Shown: positions 16,791 through 26,335 of the stretch, in pieces
Layout: every line of letters begins with the position of its first letter
Numbering within the stretch: the stretch's first letter is position 1
Assembly (NCBI GenBank): GCA_965662045.1
Contig: CBFIGE010000012.1
Coordinates: 1 to 64,000, forward strand
Direction: 5' to 3'
Length of the DNA stretch: 64,000 nt
DNA from: UBA3478 sp965662045
GTDB taxonomy: Bacteria; Bacteroidota; Bacteroidia; Flavobacteriales; Flavobacteriaceae
Notes under the pieces: model-generated
Databases searched by the model: none
What the model was told of the DNA's origin: nothing
What the model saw: the letters and a program-made list of their open reading frames with translations, nothing else
Made by a program: the position numbers and the translations under genes

Positions 16791-18167
16791 ATGAGCGATA
16801 AAGCGATTTACTTAGGGTCAAAAGCACTGCATCAAAATGAAGCTGAAGTCCAACTCTTAGAAGTGGAGAAAAATGGAGAGTTGTTTTATAAAATTGAAAA
16901 TAGCAACGAGATGTCTGCTTTCTTCATGAGCATCGTAAGTGCTTCAAATCATTGGTTGTTTGTGTCAAGTAATGGAGCATTAACTGCAGGAAGAAAAAAT
17001 AGTGAGCATGCGATACTGCCTTACTATACAGATGATAAGATTACTGAAGGTTTAGAAACAACTGGCTCTAAAACAATCTTTTTGGTAACTAAAGATGAGC
17101 AGACCTTTTTGTGGGAGCCTCAAAGTGACCTCTACAAAGGGATTTATAACATACAGCGCAATCTGTATAAAAACAAATTGGGTAATAAAGTGCTTTTTGA
17201 AGAAATCAACCTCGATTTAGGTTTGATTTACAGTATAGAATGGACTACTTCTGATATTTTCGGTTTTATTAGAAAGTCTGTACTTAAGAATACCGACTCT
17301 ACAAGGGTCGGTGTTCGTTTTATTGACGGCTTGCAAAACGTACTTCCATACGGCGTTGGAGAATGGCAACAGATGGCCATGAGTAATTTGGTAGACGCTT
17401 ACAAAAAGGCAGAGCTAGAGCCCGACACTAACATTGGAATGTACGCACTGAGTTCGGTCATTGTAGACCGTGCAGAGCCTTCAGAAGCTTTGAAATCTAA
17501 TGTAGTTTGGTCTTTGGGTAGACCAAATGCTAAAGTGCTCATTTCGGCCAAAAATATCGCTGCTTTTCGTAAAGGAATGGACCCAGAAGTTCATCATGAG
17601 GTCAGAGCCAATAAAGGGGCTTATCTCTTAAATGATTCCCTTACTTTAGCCGCAGGAGAAAGCCAATCTTGGAGTATTGTGGCTGATTTAGGATACGGGG
17701 TAACAGAAATTAAAGCCCTTAAAGCAAAAATCAAATCAGAGGCTGACGCACTTCTACGTGAAGTAGCTCAAGATATCGATGCAGGTGGCGAGGCGCTAAA
17801 AGCATTGGTCGCTACAGCAGACGGACTACAATGTACTTCAGATACGAAAAGAACGACAAGACATTTCGCCAATACCTTATTTAACATTATGCGTGGTGGA
17901 GTTTTTGATCACAATTATGAGATTGAATCCGCCGATTTAAAAAATTATATCAAACGTTCAAACAAGTCACTGTATGAATCGTATAGTTCTAGTTTGAATA
18001 AACTACCAGAGATTATAAGTCTTCAAGAGTTGAACCACTGGATTGCACAGGTCGAAGACACAGATATAGAGCGACTTTGTGCTCAGTATCTTCCGCTTAA
18101 ATTTAGTCGTAGACACGGAGATCCATCAAGACCTTGGAATAAATTTTCCATTAAATACCAAAAATGA
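16791..18167 (+). CDS. Beta-glucan phosphorylase-like protein, N-terminal part (frameshifted)
   Basis: 458 codons that form the first 40 percent of a protein of about 1,150 residues. The beta-sandwich-rich start (residues about 20-300, with WLFVSSNGALTAGRKNSEHAILPYYTDDK and FLWEPQSDLYKGIYNIQRN-type strands) and the final YLPLKFSRRHGDPSRPWNKFSIK resemble large GH94-like inverting phosphorylases; size and neighbours point to the beta-1,3-glucan phosphorylases (GH149 or GH161). Such enzymes split beta-1,3-oligoglucans with phosphate in the cytoplasm, giving glucose-1-phosphate. No signal peptide is seen, in agreement. The frame ends at a TGA (18165) just after an A run; one extra A there would join it to the next frame. 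Confidence 0.72.
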   Translation: MSDKAIYLGSKALHQNEAEVQLLEVEKNGELFYKIENSNEMSAFFMSIVSASNHWLFVSSNGALTAGRKNSEHAILPYYTDDKITEGLETTGSKTIFLVTKDEQTFLWEPQSDLYKGIYNIQRNLYKNKLGNKVLFEEINLDLGLIYSIEWTTSDIFGFIRKSVLKNTDSTRVGVRFIDGLQNVLPYGVGEWQQMAMSNLVDAYKKAELEPDTNIGMYALSSVIVDRAEPSEALKSNVVWSLGRPNAKVLISAKNIAAFRKGMDPEVHHEVRANKGAYLLNDSLTLAAGESQSWSIVADLGYGVTEIKALKAKIKSEADALLREVAQDIDAGGEALKALVATADGLQCTSDTKRTTRHFANTLFNIMRGGVFDHNYEIESADLKNYIKRSNKSLYESYSSSLNKLPEIISLQELNHWIAQVEDTDIERLCAQYLPLKFSRRHGDPSRPWNKFSIKYQK

Positions 18168-20247
18168 ATTAGACGGATCTAAAGTGCTTGATTTCCAAGG
18201 AAATTGGAGAGATATTTTTCAGAACTGGGAAGCCTTGGTCTTCTCCTATCCACAATTTATTGAAGGAATGATTCATACCTTCTTAAATGCGACCACCTTT
18301 GAAGGATACAACCCTTATCGCGTTACCAAATACGGTTTTGACTGGGAAACCATCGAGCCTGACAATCCATGGAGCTACATTGGTTATTGGGGAGATCATC
18401 AAATCATTTATTTGTTAAAGTTTTTGGAGTTTGCTGAAAATTATCAGCCTGGTATGCTGCAAAAGCAATTTAATCGCGCTGTCTTTACCTATGCAGATGT
18501 TCCTTATCGCATAAAGGCTTACAGTGAAATCGTTAAAGACTCAAAAAATACTATAGACTTTGATGTGCAGGCAGATCACGAATTAAGAACGGCTTGTGAA
18601 GCTAATGGTTCTGATTCCGCGCTTCTTCGTTTAAACGACCAAAGTATTTACAAGGTTAATTTCATAGAGAAAATATTAGCTACACTTTTGGCGAAACTAT
18701 CCAATTTCATTCCTGATGCGGGTATTTGGTTGAATACTCAGCGCCCAGAGTGGAATGATGCCAACAACGCTTTAGTAGGTAATGGGGTTTCCATGGTCAC
18801 CTTGTATTATTTGAGAAGGTTCGTTTGCTTTTTTGAAGAATTACTACAATCAAATGAAGCTTCCGTTGAGGTTTCAGAAGAATTAATGCTTTTCTTTGAA
18901 ACGGTTCATCAAATTTTCGAGCATAATAAAACAGTCAGCGAATTAGGATTCTCTGATTTTGAACGTCAAGAGATGACCAATGCACTTGGTGAAGCTGCTT
19001 CGGTCTACCGATTGGGTATATACGATCAAGGCTTTAGCGGACAAAAAAGAAACTTAAAACTCAGTGATATTGCTACTTTTACATCAAAAGTCAGAGTGAT
19101 TTTAGAGCAGAGTATTCGAACTAATAAAAGACAAGACGGATTGTACCATGCCTACAATCTGATGCAGATAAATCCCGAAGGTATTAGCGTTCATTATTTA
19201 GATGAAATGCTTGAAGGTCAAGTGGCTGTTTTAAGTTCAGGATATCTTTCTCCAAAAAAGTCTCTTGAGGTTTTAACGGCGATGAGAAATTCTCGCCTCT
19301 GGAGAGAAGATCAACATTCATACATCTTGTATCCCGATAAAAATTTAGGCTTATTCTTAGATAAGAACACCCTACCAGAATCGGCTAAATCCTCAAGATT
19401 ACTGCAACAAATGCTCAAAGATGGCAATTCGCAAATTGTCAACCAAGACCTTGAAGGTCAATTGCATTTTAATGGAAATTTCACCAATGTCAATGGATTG
19501 AAAGAAGCTCTCCATGGTCTAGGGGAATCATACAAGACTATGGTTGCTGATGAATTCGAGACCATATGTACTTATTACGAAGAGGTGTTTAATCACAAAG
19601 CATTCACTGGTCGTTCAGGAACCTTTTTTGGATACGAAGGCCTAGGGTCTATTTACTGGCATATGGTCTCAAAGCTTCTTCTAGCTGCACAAGAATGCTG
19701 GCAAAAAGCTATTTCTGAAGAGGCAGATGAGGCTACTATCGAGGGTCTGAGAACTTTTTATTTCGAAATCAACAAAGGAATAGGTGTGTATAAGACTCCG
19801 GAAAACTACGGAGCATTTCCAACAGATCCTTATTCTCATACTCCTGCTCACAAAGGTGCTCAACAACCAGGAATGACAGGTCAGGTAAAAGAAGATGTCA
19901 TCAGCAGATTAACCGAAATGGGTGTGCGTTATGCACAAGGAAATTTAGCCTTTGATGCGAGTATGCTCGACGACAGAGAATTCATTAGCACAGCACAGTT
20001 TTTCGAATATTTTGACGTCCTGGGCCGTAAAGGTGAAATAGAATTACAACCAAATAGTTTGGCATTTACCATTTGTCAAACACCAATACTATATTATAAA
20101 GCTTCAGCAAATGAGATGAAAGTGTATTTGTCCGATGGTACTGTAGAGGTTTTTTCAAGCCTTCAACTTAGTTCAGAGGTAAGTACAGCAATTTTCGAAA
20201 GAAATGGGAAAGTCCAACGCGTTGAGGTTCATTTAAAAAGAGATTAA
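18079..20247 (+). CDS. Beta-glucan phosphorylase-like protein, C-terminal part (frameshifted)
   Basis: This frame is open from 18079, but real homology to the upstream part probably begins near 18163 (NELDGSKVLDFQGNWRDIFQNWEAL). It holds the (alpha/alpha)6 catalytic region of a GH94-like phosphorylase: NATTFEGYNPYRVTKYGFDWE, NPWSYIGYWGDHQIIYLLK (a D in WGDH is a likely general acid area) and PEWNDANNALVGNGVS. About 690 residues belong to the protein. Its stop overlaps the ATG of the GH17 gene (TAATG), so both are co-translated. The GH149 assignment rests on length, fold and the GH17/GPH context; the enzyme's exact family is not proven. A non-functional split gene is possible. Confidence 0.72.
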   Translation: MLSIFRLNLVVDTEIHQDLGINFPLNTKNELDGSKVLDFQGNWRDIFQNWEALVFSYPQFIEGMIHTFLNATTFEGYNPYRVTKYGFDWETIEPDNPWSYIGYWGDHQIIYLLKFLEFAENYQPGMLQKQFNRAVFTYADVPYRIKAYSEIVKDSKNTIDFDVQADHELRTACEANGSDSALLRLNDQSIYKVNFIEKILATLLAKLSNFIPDAGIWLNTQRPEWNDANNALVGNGVSMVTLYYLRRFVCFFEELLQSNEASVEVSEELMLFFETVHQIFEHNKTVSELGFSDFERQEMTNALGEAASVYRLGIYDQGFSGQKRNLKLSDIATFTSKVRVILEQSIRTNKRQDGLYHAYNLMQINPEGISVHYLDEMLEGQVAVLSSGYLSPKKSLEVLTAMRNSRLWREDQHSYILYPDKNLGLFLDKNTLPESAKSSRLLQQMLKDGNSQIVNQDLEGQLHFNGNFTNVNGLKEALHGLGESYKTMVADEFETICTYYEEVFNHKAFTGRSGTFFGYEGLGSIYWHMVSKLLLAAQECWQKAISEEADEATIEGLRTFYFEINKGIGVYKTPENYGAFPTDPYSHTPAHKGAQQPGMTGQVKEDVISRLTEMGVRYAQGNLAFDASMLDDREFISTAQFFEYFDVLGRKGEIELQPNSLAFTICQTPILYYKASANEMKVYLSDGTVEVFSSLQLSSEVSTAIFERNGKVQRVEVHLKRD

Positions 20248-21509
20248 TGAAGAGAGTAGTAAAACTTATAGTAGCCCTATTTTTTGTGGTTACTGCCTTA
20301 GGATACTTGCAGTACCAAACCCCTGTAAATAATACAAGCTCTAAATCAGCGGCTGAGCTATTGGGTAAACCAGAGTACAAGGCTATTTCCTATGGGGGAT
20401 ACCGTGCAAAGACAAGAGATATTCAGCCTACACTGACTGAGATTAAAGAAGATATTCTTTTACTTCATGCCATGGGTTTTCGTTTTCTGAGAACCTATAA
20501 TGTGCATTTACCTTTTGCCGAGAATGTGCTAAAGGCTATATCGGAACTTAAGGCAGAACGCAAGGGCTTCGAGATGTACGTAATGCTGGGTGCTTGGATA
20601 AATTGTCAAGGTGCTTGGACACCAAGTCCTAACCACGAAGTTGAAGATTTTGAGGTCAATACCAAAGAAATTGGTGAAGCAGTACGATTGGCTCAAAGCT
20701 ATGCAGACATTGTAAAAGTGTTGGCCGTAGGTAATGAAGCTATGGTTCACTGGGCACAGTCGTATTTTGTGCGCCCTGCTGTCATCTTAAAATGGGTGAA
20801 TTATTTACAAGATTTAAAAGCCAAAGGCGACCTAGATTCTGGCTTATGGATAACCAGCTCAGATAATTTTGCGGCTTGGGGTGGCGGTGATGCTATTTAT
20901 CATCAACCTGATCTCGAGCGCTTAATCAAAGCAGTTGATTACATTTCAATGCACACCTATCCATTTCACGAAACTCACTACCAATCTCATTATTGGCATC
21001 AAGATCCTCAAGAGGTTACAGAACTCAGTGAAGTAGAGCAGGTTGAAATGGCGATGCAGAGAGCAGCTGATTATGCCAAAAACGAATACTATAAGGTTAA
21101 AAATTACATGGAGAGCTTGGGGGTACAAAAGCCAATTCACATTGGAGAAACAGGCTGGGCAACCACATCAGACGGCTTCTATGGACCAGAGGGTTCTAAT
21201 GCCGCTGACCAATTCAAACAAGCAAAATACTTCAAGGCCACTCTAGATTGGACGGCAGAGTTGGGTGTCAGTTGCTTTTTCTTTGAGGCTTTTGATGAAA
21301 AGTGGAAAGATCAAGGAAATCCAATCGGTTCTGAAAATCATTTCGGCCTATTTACTGTAGACGGAAATGGTAAGTATGCACTTTGGGATTACATTGACAA
21401 GGGTGTGTTCGATGGCTTCGGAAGAGCCGGGAGTCCGGTCGAAAAAACTTTCCAAGGAAATTTAAACCAATTATTAGAAGAAGTTAAATCTCCTCCGATG
21501 GCCGAATAA
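20247..21509 (+). CDS. Glycoside hydrolase family 17 beta-1,3-glucanase, membrane-anchored or exported
   Basis: A 420-residue GH17 (clan GH-A) protein. After an N-terminal hydrophobic segment (about 5-20, signal or anchor) the TIM barrel carries KAISYGGYRAKTRD (strand 1), LRTYNV, the acid/base Glu164 in AVGNEAMVHW and the nucleophile Glu301 in HIGETGWATT, the two standard GH17 catalytic glutamates. GH17 enzymes cleave beta-1,3-glucans such as laminarin. It is coupled to the phosphorylase gene by a TAATG overlap and followed after 30 bp by a GPH sugar transporter. It could shorten oligosaccharides in the periplasm before import. Confidence 0.92.
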   Translation: MKRVVKLIVALFFVVTALGYLQYQTPVNNTSSKSAAELLGKPEYKAISYGGYRAKTRDIQPTLTEIKEDILLLHAMGFRFLRTYNVHLPFAENVLKAISELKAERKGFEMYVMLGAWINCQGAWTPSPNHEVEDFEVNTKEIGEAVRLAQSYADIVKVLAVGNEAMVHWAQSYFVRPAVILKWVNYLQDLKAKGDLDSGLWITSSDNFAAWGGGDAIYHQPDLERLIKAVDYISMHTYPFHETHYQSHYWHQDPQEVTELSEVEQVEMAMQRAADYAKNEYYKVKNYMESLGVQKPIHIGETGWATTSDGFYGPEGSNAADQFKQAKYFKATLDWTAELGVSCFFFEAFDEKWKDQGNPIGSENHFGLFTVDGNGKYALWDYIDKGVFDGFGRAGSPVEKTFQGNLNQLLEEVKSPPMAE

Positions 21510-21539
21510 TACAACTAAACTAACTAACACGAATAAACA

Positions 21540-22964
21540 ATGAGTACTCAACAAACAACAAATAAGGTCTCCATGGGGCAAAAAATAGCCTGGGGATTTG
21601 GTATGCTTGCCAATCAAATGTTTCCAGCTGCATTGGGAATTTTTATGGTGATTTTGGTTCAAAACCTCGGATTTTCACCTTGGCTTTGGGGATTGATCTT
21701 CTTTATCCCTCGATTTTTTGATGCGATTACCGACCCAATCATGGGCTTTTTATCAGATAACACCAAATCTAAATGGGGACGACGAAGACAATATGTGTTT
21801 ATAGGAGCCATCATCATGGGTCTTGCATTTATGGCGATGTGGCAACTCTATGCTGAAAATGGTTTAGAGTACAATTTTTGGTGGGTATTGTCTTTTTCAA
21901 TCTTATTTTATTTTGGCCTTACCATTTTTAGTGTGCCTTACGTAGCTATGGGTTACGAGATGAGTGATGACTTTCACGAGCGCACACAAATCATGGCTGT
22001 GGCTCAATGGATTGGTCAGTGGGCCTGGGTAATTGCTCCGTGGTTTTGGGTGATTCTTTATAAGCCAGAATGGTTTCCTTCTGCTGAAGAGGGCGCGCGC
22101 GAGTTGTCGATTTATATCGGTTTGTTTTGTACGTTCTTGGCTATGGTTCCCGCTCTGTTTATAAAAAGTCAATCCACGCTCAATGACGATAATTTAAAGC
22201 CTTTAACCCTTGGCAATTTTGCTGGAAGTTTTGATGGAATTATTCAAGGTTTCAAAGATGCAGCTCGCAGCAAGCCATTTAGAAAATTGTGCTGGGCAAC
22301 CTTTTTAGTTTTTGGTTCTTTTCAGACCATTGCGGCCTTCACATTTTTTGTGATTGTCTATTATATGTTTGCTGGTGATGCGGGTGTAGCTGGAATTTTT
22401 CCTACCCTTCACGGTTGTGTTGGAGCATTAGCCACGACATTTATCGTTATTCCTATTGTTACTCGACTATCGAGGAAAATAGGTAAAAAAAGAACTTTCA
22501 TCATCTCTCAATCTATAGGTATTGTTGGATATATTTTATTCTGGTTTTTGTTTGACCCGAATCAACCTTATTTATTCTTAATCGCACTTCCTTTTCATTC
22601 TTTTGGAATAGGCGGACTTTTCACTTTAATGATGAGTATGACTGCTGACGTCTGCGATTTGGATGAATTAGAAAATGGGCTTCCTCGAAAAGAAGGAACA
22701 CTTGGTGCTATTTATTGGTGGATGGTAAAACTGGGTCAGGCAGTATCAGGACTCTTAAGTGGTTTAATTATGACTTTTGTTGGTTTTGATGCCAATCTTG
22801 CGGTACAGCCTGAAGGTGCAATTACAGGATTGCGCTTGTTTTATTCAGGATTTCCAATTCTTGGAACCTTGATCGCCATACTTATTATGAAAAATTATTC
22901 GCTTTCTGAAGAACGCGCAATTGAAATAAAAAAGGCGCTCGAGATCAAACGAGCTGCTCAATAA
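21540..22964 (+). CDS. GPH-family (glycoside-pentoside-hexuronide) sugar/cation symporter
   Basis: A 474-residue major facilitator protein with about 12 helices. GPH features are an early KIAWGFGMLANQMF, the loop DAITDPIMGFLSDNTKSKWGRRRQYVFIGA (residues about 62-91, the conserved DPxxGxxxDxxxxxxGRxR signature), VPYVAMGYEMSDDFHERT and the late ADVCDLDELENGLPRKEGTLGAIYWW motif. MelB-like transporters bring in glycosides with Na+ or H+. As the last gene of the operon it probably imports beta-glucan oligosaccharides made by GH17 for the cytoplasmic phosphorylase. An intrinsic terminator lies 40 bp downstream. Confidence 0.93.
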   Translation: MSTQQTTNKVSMGQKIAWGFGMLANQMFPAALGIFMVILVQNLGFSPWLWGLIFFIPRFFDAITDPIMGFLSDNTKSKWGRRRQYVFIGAIIMGLAFMAMWQLYAENGLEYNFWWVLSFSILFYFGLTIFSVPYVAMGYEMSDDFHERTQIMAVAQWIGQWAWVIAPWFWVILYKPEWFPSAEEGARELSIYIGLFCTFLAMVPALFIKSQSTLNDDNLKPLTLGNFAGSFDGIIQGFKDAARSKPFRKLCWATFLVFGSFQTIAAFTFFVIVYYMFAGDAGVAGIFPTLHGCVGALATTFIVIPIVTRLSRKIGKKRTFIISQSIGIVGYILFWFLFDPNQPYLFLIALPFHSFGIGGLFTLMMSMTADVCDLDELENGLPRKEGTLGAIYWWMVKLGQAVSGLLSGLIMTFVGFDANLAVQPEGAITGLRLFYSGFPILGTLIAILIMKNYSLSEERAIEIKKALEIKRAAQ

Positions 22965-23002
22965 TTTTAAGTTGGATCTATTTAGTTAGGTTAGTTTAGT
23001 CG

Positions 23003-23035
23003 GTTTGACCTCCCTTGTGGAGGTCAAACTTTTTT
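23003..23035 (+). terminator. Strong intrinsic terminator after the glucan operon
   Basis: GTTTGACCTCC (23003-23013) and GGAGGTCAAAC (23019-23029) form a perfect 11-bp stem with loop CTTGT, followed by a six-T run. It sits 39 bp after the transporter stop and before the PhyH gene. Confidence 0.9.
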
Positions 23036-23106
23036 CACCCTTTATTGTTTGATAATACGCCTCAGAAATTTTTTGTACTTTTTAGTGCGTTGTTAAATAG
23101 CGAACT

Positions 23107-23907
23107 ATGAATGTACTTGATCGACCTTACGAATTATCTCAAGAACAAATAGCCTACTATCAAAAGAATCGGTTTATCAAATTAAAACAGGTTTTTGATG
23201 CTGAGACTATCGCCCATTTTAATGTTGTTATAGGAGCGAAGGTAGATGAGCTGAATACGGAGAAAAAAGAACTCAAAGATCGCAGTACTTATGAAAAGGC
23301 CTTTTTGCAGCTCTTTAACCTATGGCTAGAGGACCCTGAGATAAAAACACTTATTTTTTCAAAACGCTTGGGTAGAATTGCGGCTGAACTTATGCAGGTT
23401 GACGGAGTCCGCCTCTATCACGACCAAGCGCTCTTTAAAGAAGCTGGGGGTGGATATACGCCATGGCATGCAGATCAATTTTATTGGCCATTACAAACCG
23501 ATAAATGTATAACAGCATGGATTCCGTTGCAGGCGGTATCCTTGAATATGGGACCACTCGAATTCAGTGCGCAAAGTCATCAAATCGTTGAAGGAAGAGA
23601 GCTCGAAATAGGTGAAGAAAGTGAAGATTTTATGTCAAAGAGATTACGCATTACCGATTTTGAGCATCTTGTTGAACCTTTTGATTTAGGAGAGGTTAGT
23701 TTTCATTCGGGCTGGGTTTTTCACAGGGCAGGTCCAAATCAAACCGATGAAACTCGAAAGGTGATGACCATTATTTATATGGATAAGTCGATGCGATTAA
23801 AAGACCCTGAAAATGATTGGCAAATTAATGACTGGAACACCTGGTGTCCAGGAGCTAAAGTGGGTGAACTTATCGATACTCATTTGAACCCTGTACTCTA
23901 TCCTTAA
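23107..23907 (+). CDS. Phytanoyl-CoA dioxygenase (PhyH) family protein
   Basis: A 266-residue Fe(II)/2-oxoglutarate-dependent oxygenase of the PhyH family. The iron ligands are seen as His121 and Asp123 in YTPWHADQFYWPL and the distal His206 in WVFHRAGPN; Arg217 further along (DETRKVM) is placed to bind 2-oxoglutarate. The jelly-roll layout and length fit the ectoine hydroxylase/PhyH group, but the substrate cannot be told. It stands alone after the glucan terminator and converges with the DUF6090 gene (4-bp overlap of 3' ends). Confidence 0.9.
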   Translation: MNVLDRPYELSQEQIAYYQKNRFIKLKQVFDAETIAHFNVVIGAKVDELNTEKKELKDRSTYEKAFLQLFNLWLEDPEIKTLIFSKRLGRIAAELMQVDGVRLYHDQALFKEAGGGYTPWHADQFYWPLQTDKCITAWIPLQAVSLNMGPLEFSAQSHQIVEGRELEIGEESEDFMSKRLRITDFEHLVEPFDLGEVSFHSGWVFHRAGPNQTDETRKVMTIIYMDKSMRLKDPENDWQINDWNTWCPGAKVGELIDTHLNPVLYP

Positions 23908-24677
23908 TGGTTAGCCAGACTTTTGTCATCGATTATTTCGATGGTGTGTTGCATCTCTTCAATGTACTCATCATAGTTGACCACATAACTTGAACGGAGA
24001 ATAAAAACGTAGTTTTCAAAAAGGTTCATCACTCTTTCGGCTAAGGTATCCGAATGCTTCCAAAACATCATTCGTTGCTCTTCTGGATTCACTTGTGCTA
24101 AATTTTCATTCGCCTCAGGAAAGCTTTGCCAATTGCGTACATAATTTTTATTGAGCCACTTGAAATTGTAATACTGATGCATCATGGGTTGCAAATAATT
24201 TAGAAAATACTCTTGTTCGCGTTCTTGTCGATCCATCAATAATAAATTGCGAGATTGCATCATTCCGATTTGATGAATGAGTTCGTCATCTCCTAAATAG
24301 CGGAGTGCTCCGGAACTGATAATTTGCTCAATATTGGCTGTGTTAGGCTCGAAGTAGGTCCAGTTGAAAATAGCCTTGGCGAACAATTTCTGTTGTTTCA
24401 TGTCATTTTCTAAAAGTCCACGTTGTTCGACATCATCTATAAAGTTGTAGACATCGTCGATGAGTGTTTTTCGTAACTCTGTGAATTCTTCAAAGCGAAC
24501 GATATCACCTTGCAGGTCGATATGCAAAGAGTTCAACAATCTTTCTGACCGTGTTTCTTCGAGATAAGTCTCACGATAGTTTTCTACTAAAAACCCCATA
24601 GATATGGCTACAAATAGAATAAGGAGTTCCAGTAGACTCGACTTGAGACTGATTTTTGAAAGGAATGTAGTTCTCAT
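23904..24677 (-). CDS. DUF6090 family membrane protein
   Basis: I choose the ATG at 24677 (MRTTFLSKISLKSSLLELLILF), giving 257 residues; an in-frame ATG at 24737 would add 20 residues that do not look like part of the family. One membrane helix (about 15-33, ending GFLVENYRE) is followed by a long helical, largely soluble region rich in charged residues, with ILRSSYVVNYDEYIEEMQHT near the end. This is the layout of DUF6090, a Bacteroidota family of unknown role. A second member lies at 37821-38519 with the matching post-helix VERYIQ motif. Confidence 0.78.
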   Translation of the reverse strand: MRTTFLSKISLKSSLLELLILFVAISMGFLVENYRETYLEETRSERLLNSLHIDLQGDIVRFEEFTELRKTLIDDVYNFIDDVEQRGLLENDMKQQKLFAKAIFNWTYFEPNTANIEQIISSGALRYLGDDELIHQIGMMQSRNLLLMDRQEREQEYFLNYLQPMMHQYYNFKWLNKNYVRNWQSFPEANENLAQVNPEEQRMMFWKHSDTLAERVMNLFENYVFILRSSYVVNYDEYIEEMQHTIEIIDDKSLANH

Positions 24678-24812
24678 GTTTTTGGTTGCTGTCACTCTAA
24701 TGTAAGCATTCAATTTGAATTGAATGTTTTGGAACAATTTTTAATTTCAAAAAGCAATTATTATCATTTTTTTGGTATCTTAAAATCGAACTTAACTTAA
24801 AAACACTTTAAA

Positions 24813-25493
24813 ATGGATACTTCGCGTAGACAATTTTTTGCCACTATGGCTTTAGGGGTAAGCGCTTCTGCTTTTCCAAATATGGTCAACTCTTTTGATC
24901 AAATGGAATCGATTTCAGATGCCAACAACGCCCTTGATTTTGACAATCAAGAATTAGACAGCTGGTTTGATGGAATCAAAGGAGACCACCGTATCGTATA
25001 TGACGGTAGTCAACCTCACAACACCTTGCCAATTGTTTGGAACTGGGCCTTTTTAGAGTCAAATAATTCCACAGGAATAAAAGACGATAATATTACTGCA
25101 ATGACAGTGCTTAGGCATTCAGGAATTGTTTTTGCCTTTAATTCTGAGGCTTGGAATAAATTTAAACTCGGCGCACTAGTCGATTTCAAAGACAATAAGA
25201 CAGGAGAGCACGCGCTTCGAAACACGGTTTTTGAACCTCAAGAAGGGGATATGCCGCTTCCTCCGATTCAGGGAATTAAAGATTTACAAGCTAGAGGTTC
25301 TATGTTTTGTGTATGTGACTTAGCGACAAAGGTGTACAGTTCTGCGGTAGCGGCAAATATGGGGTTGAATGCTGATGATGTCTACAAAGAAATGGTCGCT
25401 TCTATTCTTCCTGGAATAAAATTGGTACCATCAGGGGTTTGGGCCTTAGGTCGCGCTCAAAACCGAGGTTGCGGATATATTTTTGCAGGTTAA
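24813..25493 (+). CDS. Tat-exported protein, possibly DsrE-like
   Basis: A 226-residue protein with a twin-arginine signal: SRRQFFATMALGVSASAF at residues 4-21. Export folded, often with a cofactor, is expected. The body shows an alternating layout: VWNWAFLESNN, ITAMTVLRHSGIVFAFNS and KDLQARGSMFCVCDLATKVYSSAVA near 160-185, with Cys in FCVCD and NRGCGYIFAG at the end. This resembles DsrE/DsrF-type sulfur-relay proteins used outside the cytoplasm, a weak resemblance. It stands alone; its stop overlaps the end of the convergent exonuclease-family gene by 4 bp. Confidence 0.7.
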   Translation: MDTSRRQFFATMALGVSASAFPNMVNSFDQMESISDANNALDFDNQELDSWFDGIKGDHRIVYDGSQPHNTLPIVWNWAFLESNNSTGIKDDNITAMTVLRHSGIVFAFNSEAWNKFKLGALVDFKDNKTGEHALRNTVFEPQEGDMPLPPIQGIKDLQARGSMFCVCDLATKVYSSAVAANMGLNADDVYKEMVASILPGIKLVPSGVWALGRAQNRGCGYIFAG

Positions 25494-26326
25494 AGCGCCT
25501 TAAAAGATAATTGAGTTGAAACGGCCAGGTGATCAGAGATCCAACGGCCGTTTTTTCGTTTGTCGTCTAAGTGTTTATAAGACTTGATTTCAAATCCATC
25601 TGAGAAAATGTAGTCGATTCGTCTATCGGGCTGCATGCCCACTTCAAAGCCGTTGAATGTTCCTTTGGGTCCTAGTAAAGCAGTATCCTCAAGAGAGTCT
25701 CGAAATAGTTTTTTGAGCTCTACAATGGGCTGCTCTTTTGGAAGTGCATTAAAGTCACCACTTAAAACGACAGGAAGTTGTGCCTTATTCACCCTTTTAA
25801 TCTTTTCTCTAATCAGAATGGCAGATTCAATTCGAGCCACTTGTCCTATGTGATCAAAATGTGTATTAAAATGCCAAAATTGACGCCCTGATTCGATGTG
25901 TTTGAATTTTGCATAGGTGCAAACTCGTACAAAGGCGGCATCCCATCCTTTTGATACGCGCTCAGGAGTAGTTGAAAGCCAAAAAGTATCTGCTTCGATG
26001 ATCTCTACTTCAGCTTTGTGGTAGAAAATAGCGGAGTACTCTCCTTTGGTTTTTCCGTCATCTCTGCCCACACCTACATAAGTATAATTAGGTAGGTTTT
26101 CATTTAAATACAGCATTTGATTATGAGTAGCTTCTTGAACACCAAATACCGAGGGTTTTTGAGCTGCAATGTGTTCGACAACTTCTTTTTTTCTCAAATC
26201 CCATAAATCATCACCGTCATTGTTACTGTTGTATCGAATATTTATCGAAACGGCAGTCAGTTCTTGTGCACTGAGTGTTACTGTAAAACTCAATACTAAT
26301 ATGTGAAGAAAAAGTTTGAAATACAT
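25490..26326 (-). CDS. Exported endonuclease/exonuclease/phosphatase family protein
   Basis: A 278-residue protein with a signal peptide (cleavage near LSAQE, residue 20) and a complete EEP fold. Catalytic motifs are seen in order: SINIRYNSNNDGDD, the metal-binding Glu in GVQEA (near 63), the H in HFNTHFDHIG, SGDFNALP (Asp/Asn pair near 190), RRIDYIF and the final SDHLAV. Such exported members act as sugar- or lipid-phosphatases or nucleases; the substrate is unknown. It lies 9 bp after the DUF6150 gene on the same strand and is probably co-transcribed with it. Confidence 0.9.
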   Translation of the reverse strand: MYFKLFLHILVLSFTVTLSAQELTAVSINIRYNSNNDGDDLWDLRKKEVVEHIAAQKPSVFGVQEATHNQMLYLNENLPNYTYVGVGRDDGKTKGEYSAIFYHKAEVEIIEADTFWLSTTPERVSKGWDAAFVRVCTYAKFKHIESGRQFWHFNTHFDHIGQVARIESAILIREKIKRVNKAQLPVVLSGDFNALPKEQPIVELKKLFRDSLEDTALLGPKGTFNGFEVGMQPDRRIDYIFSDGFEIKSYKHLDDKRKNGRWISDHLAVSTQLSFKAL

Positions 26327-26335
26327 ACTTTGCGT

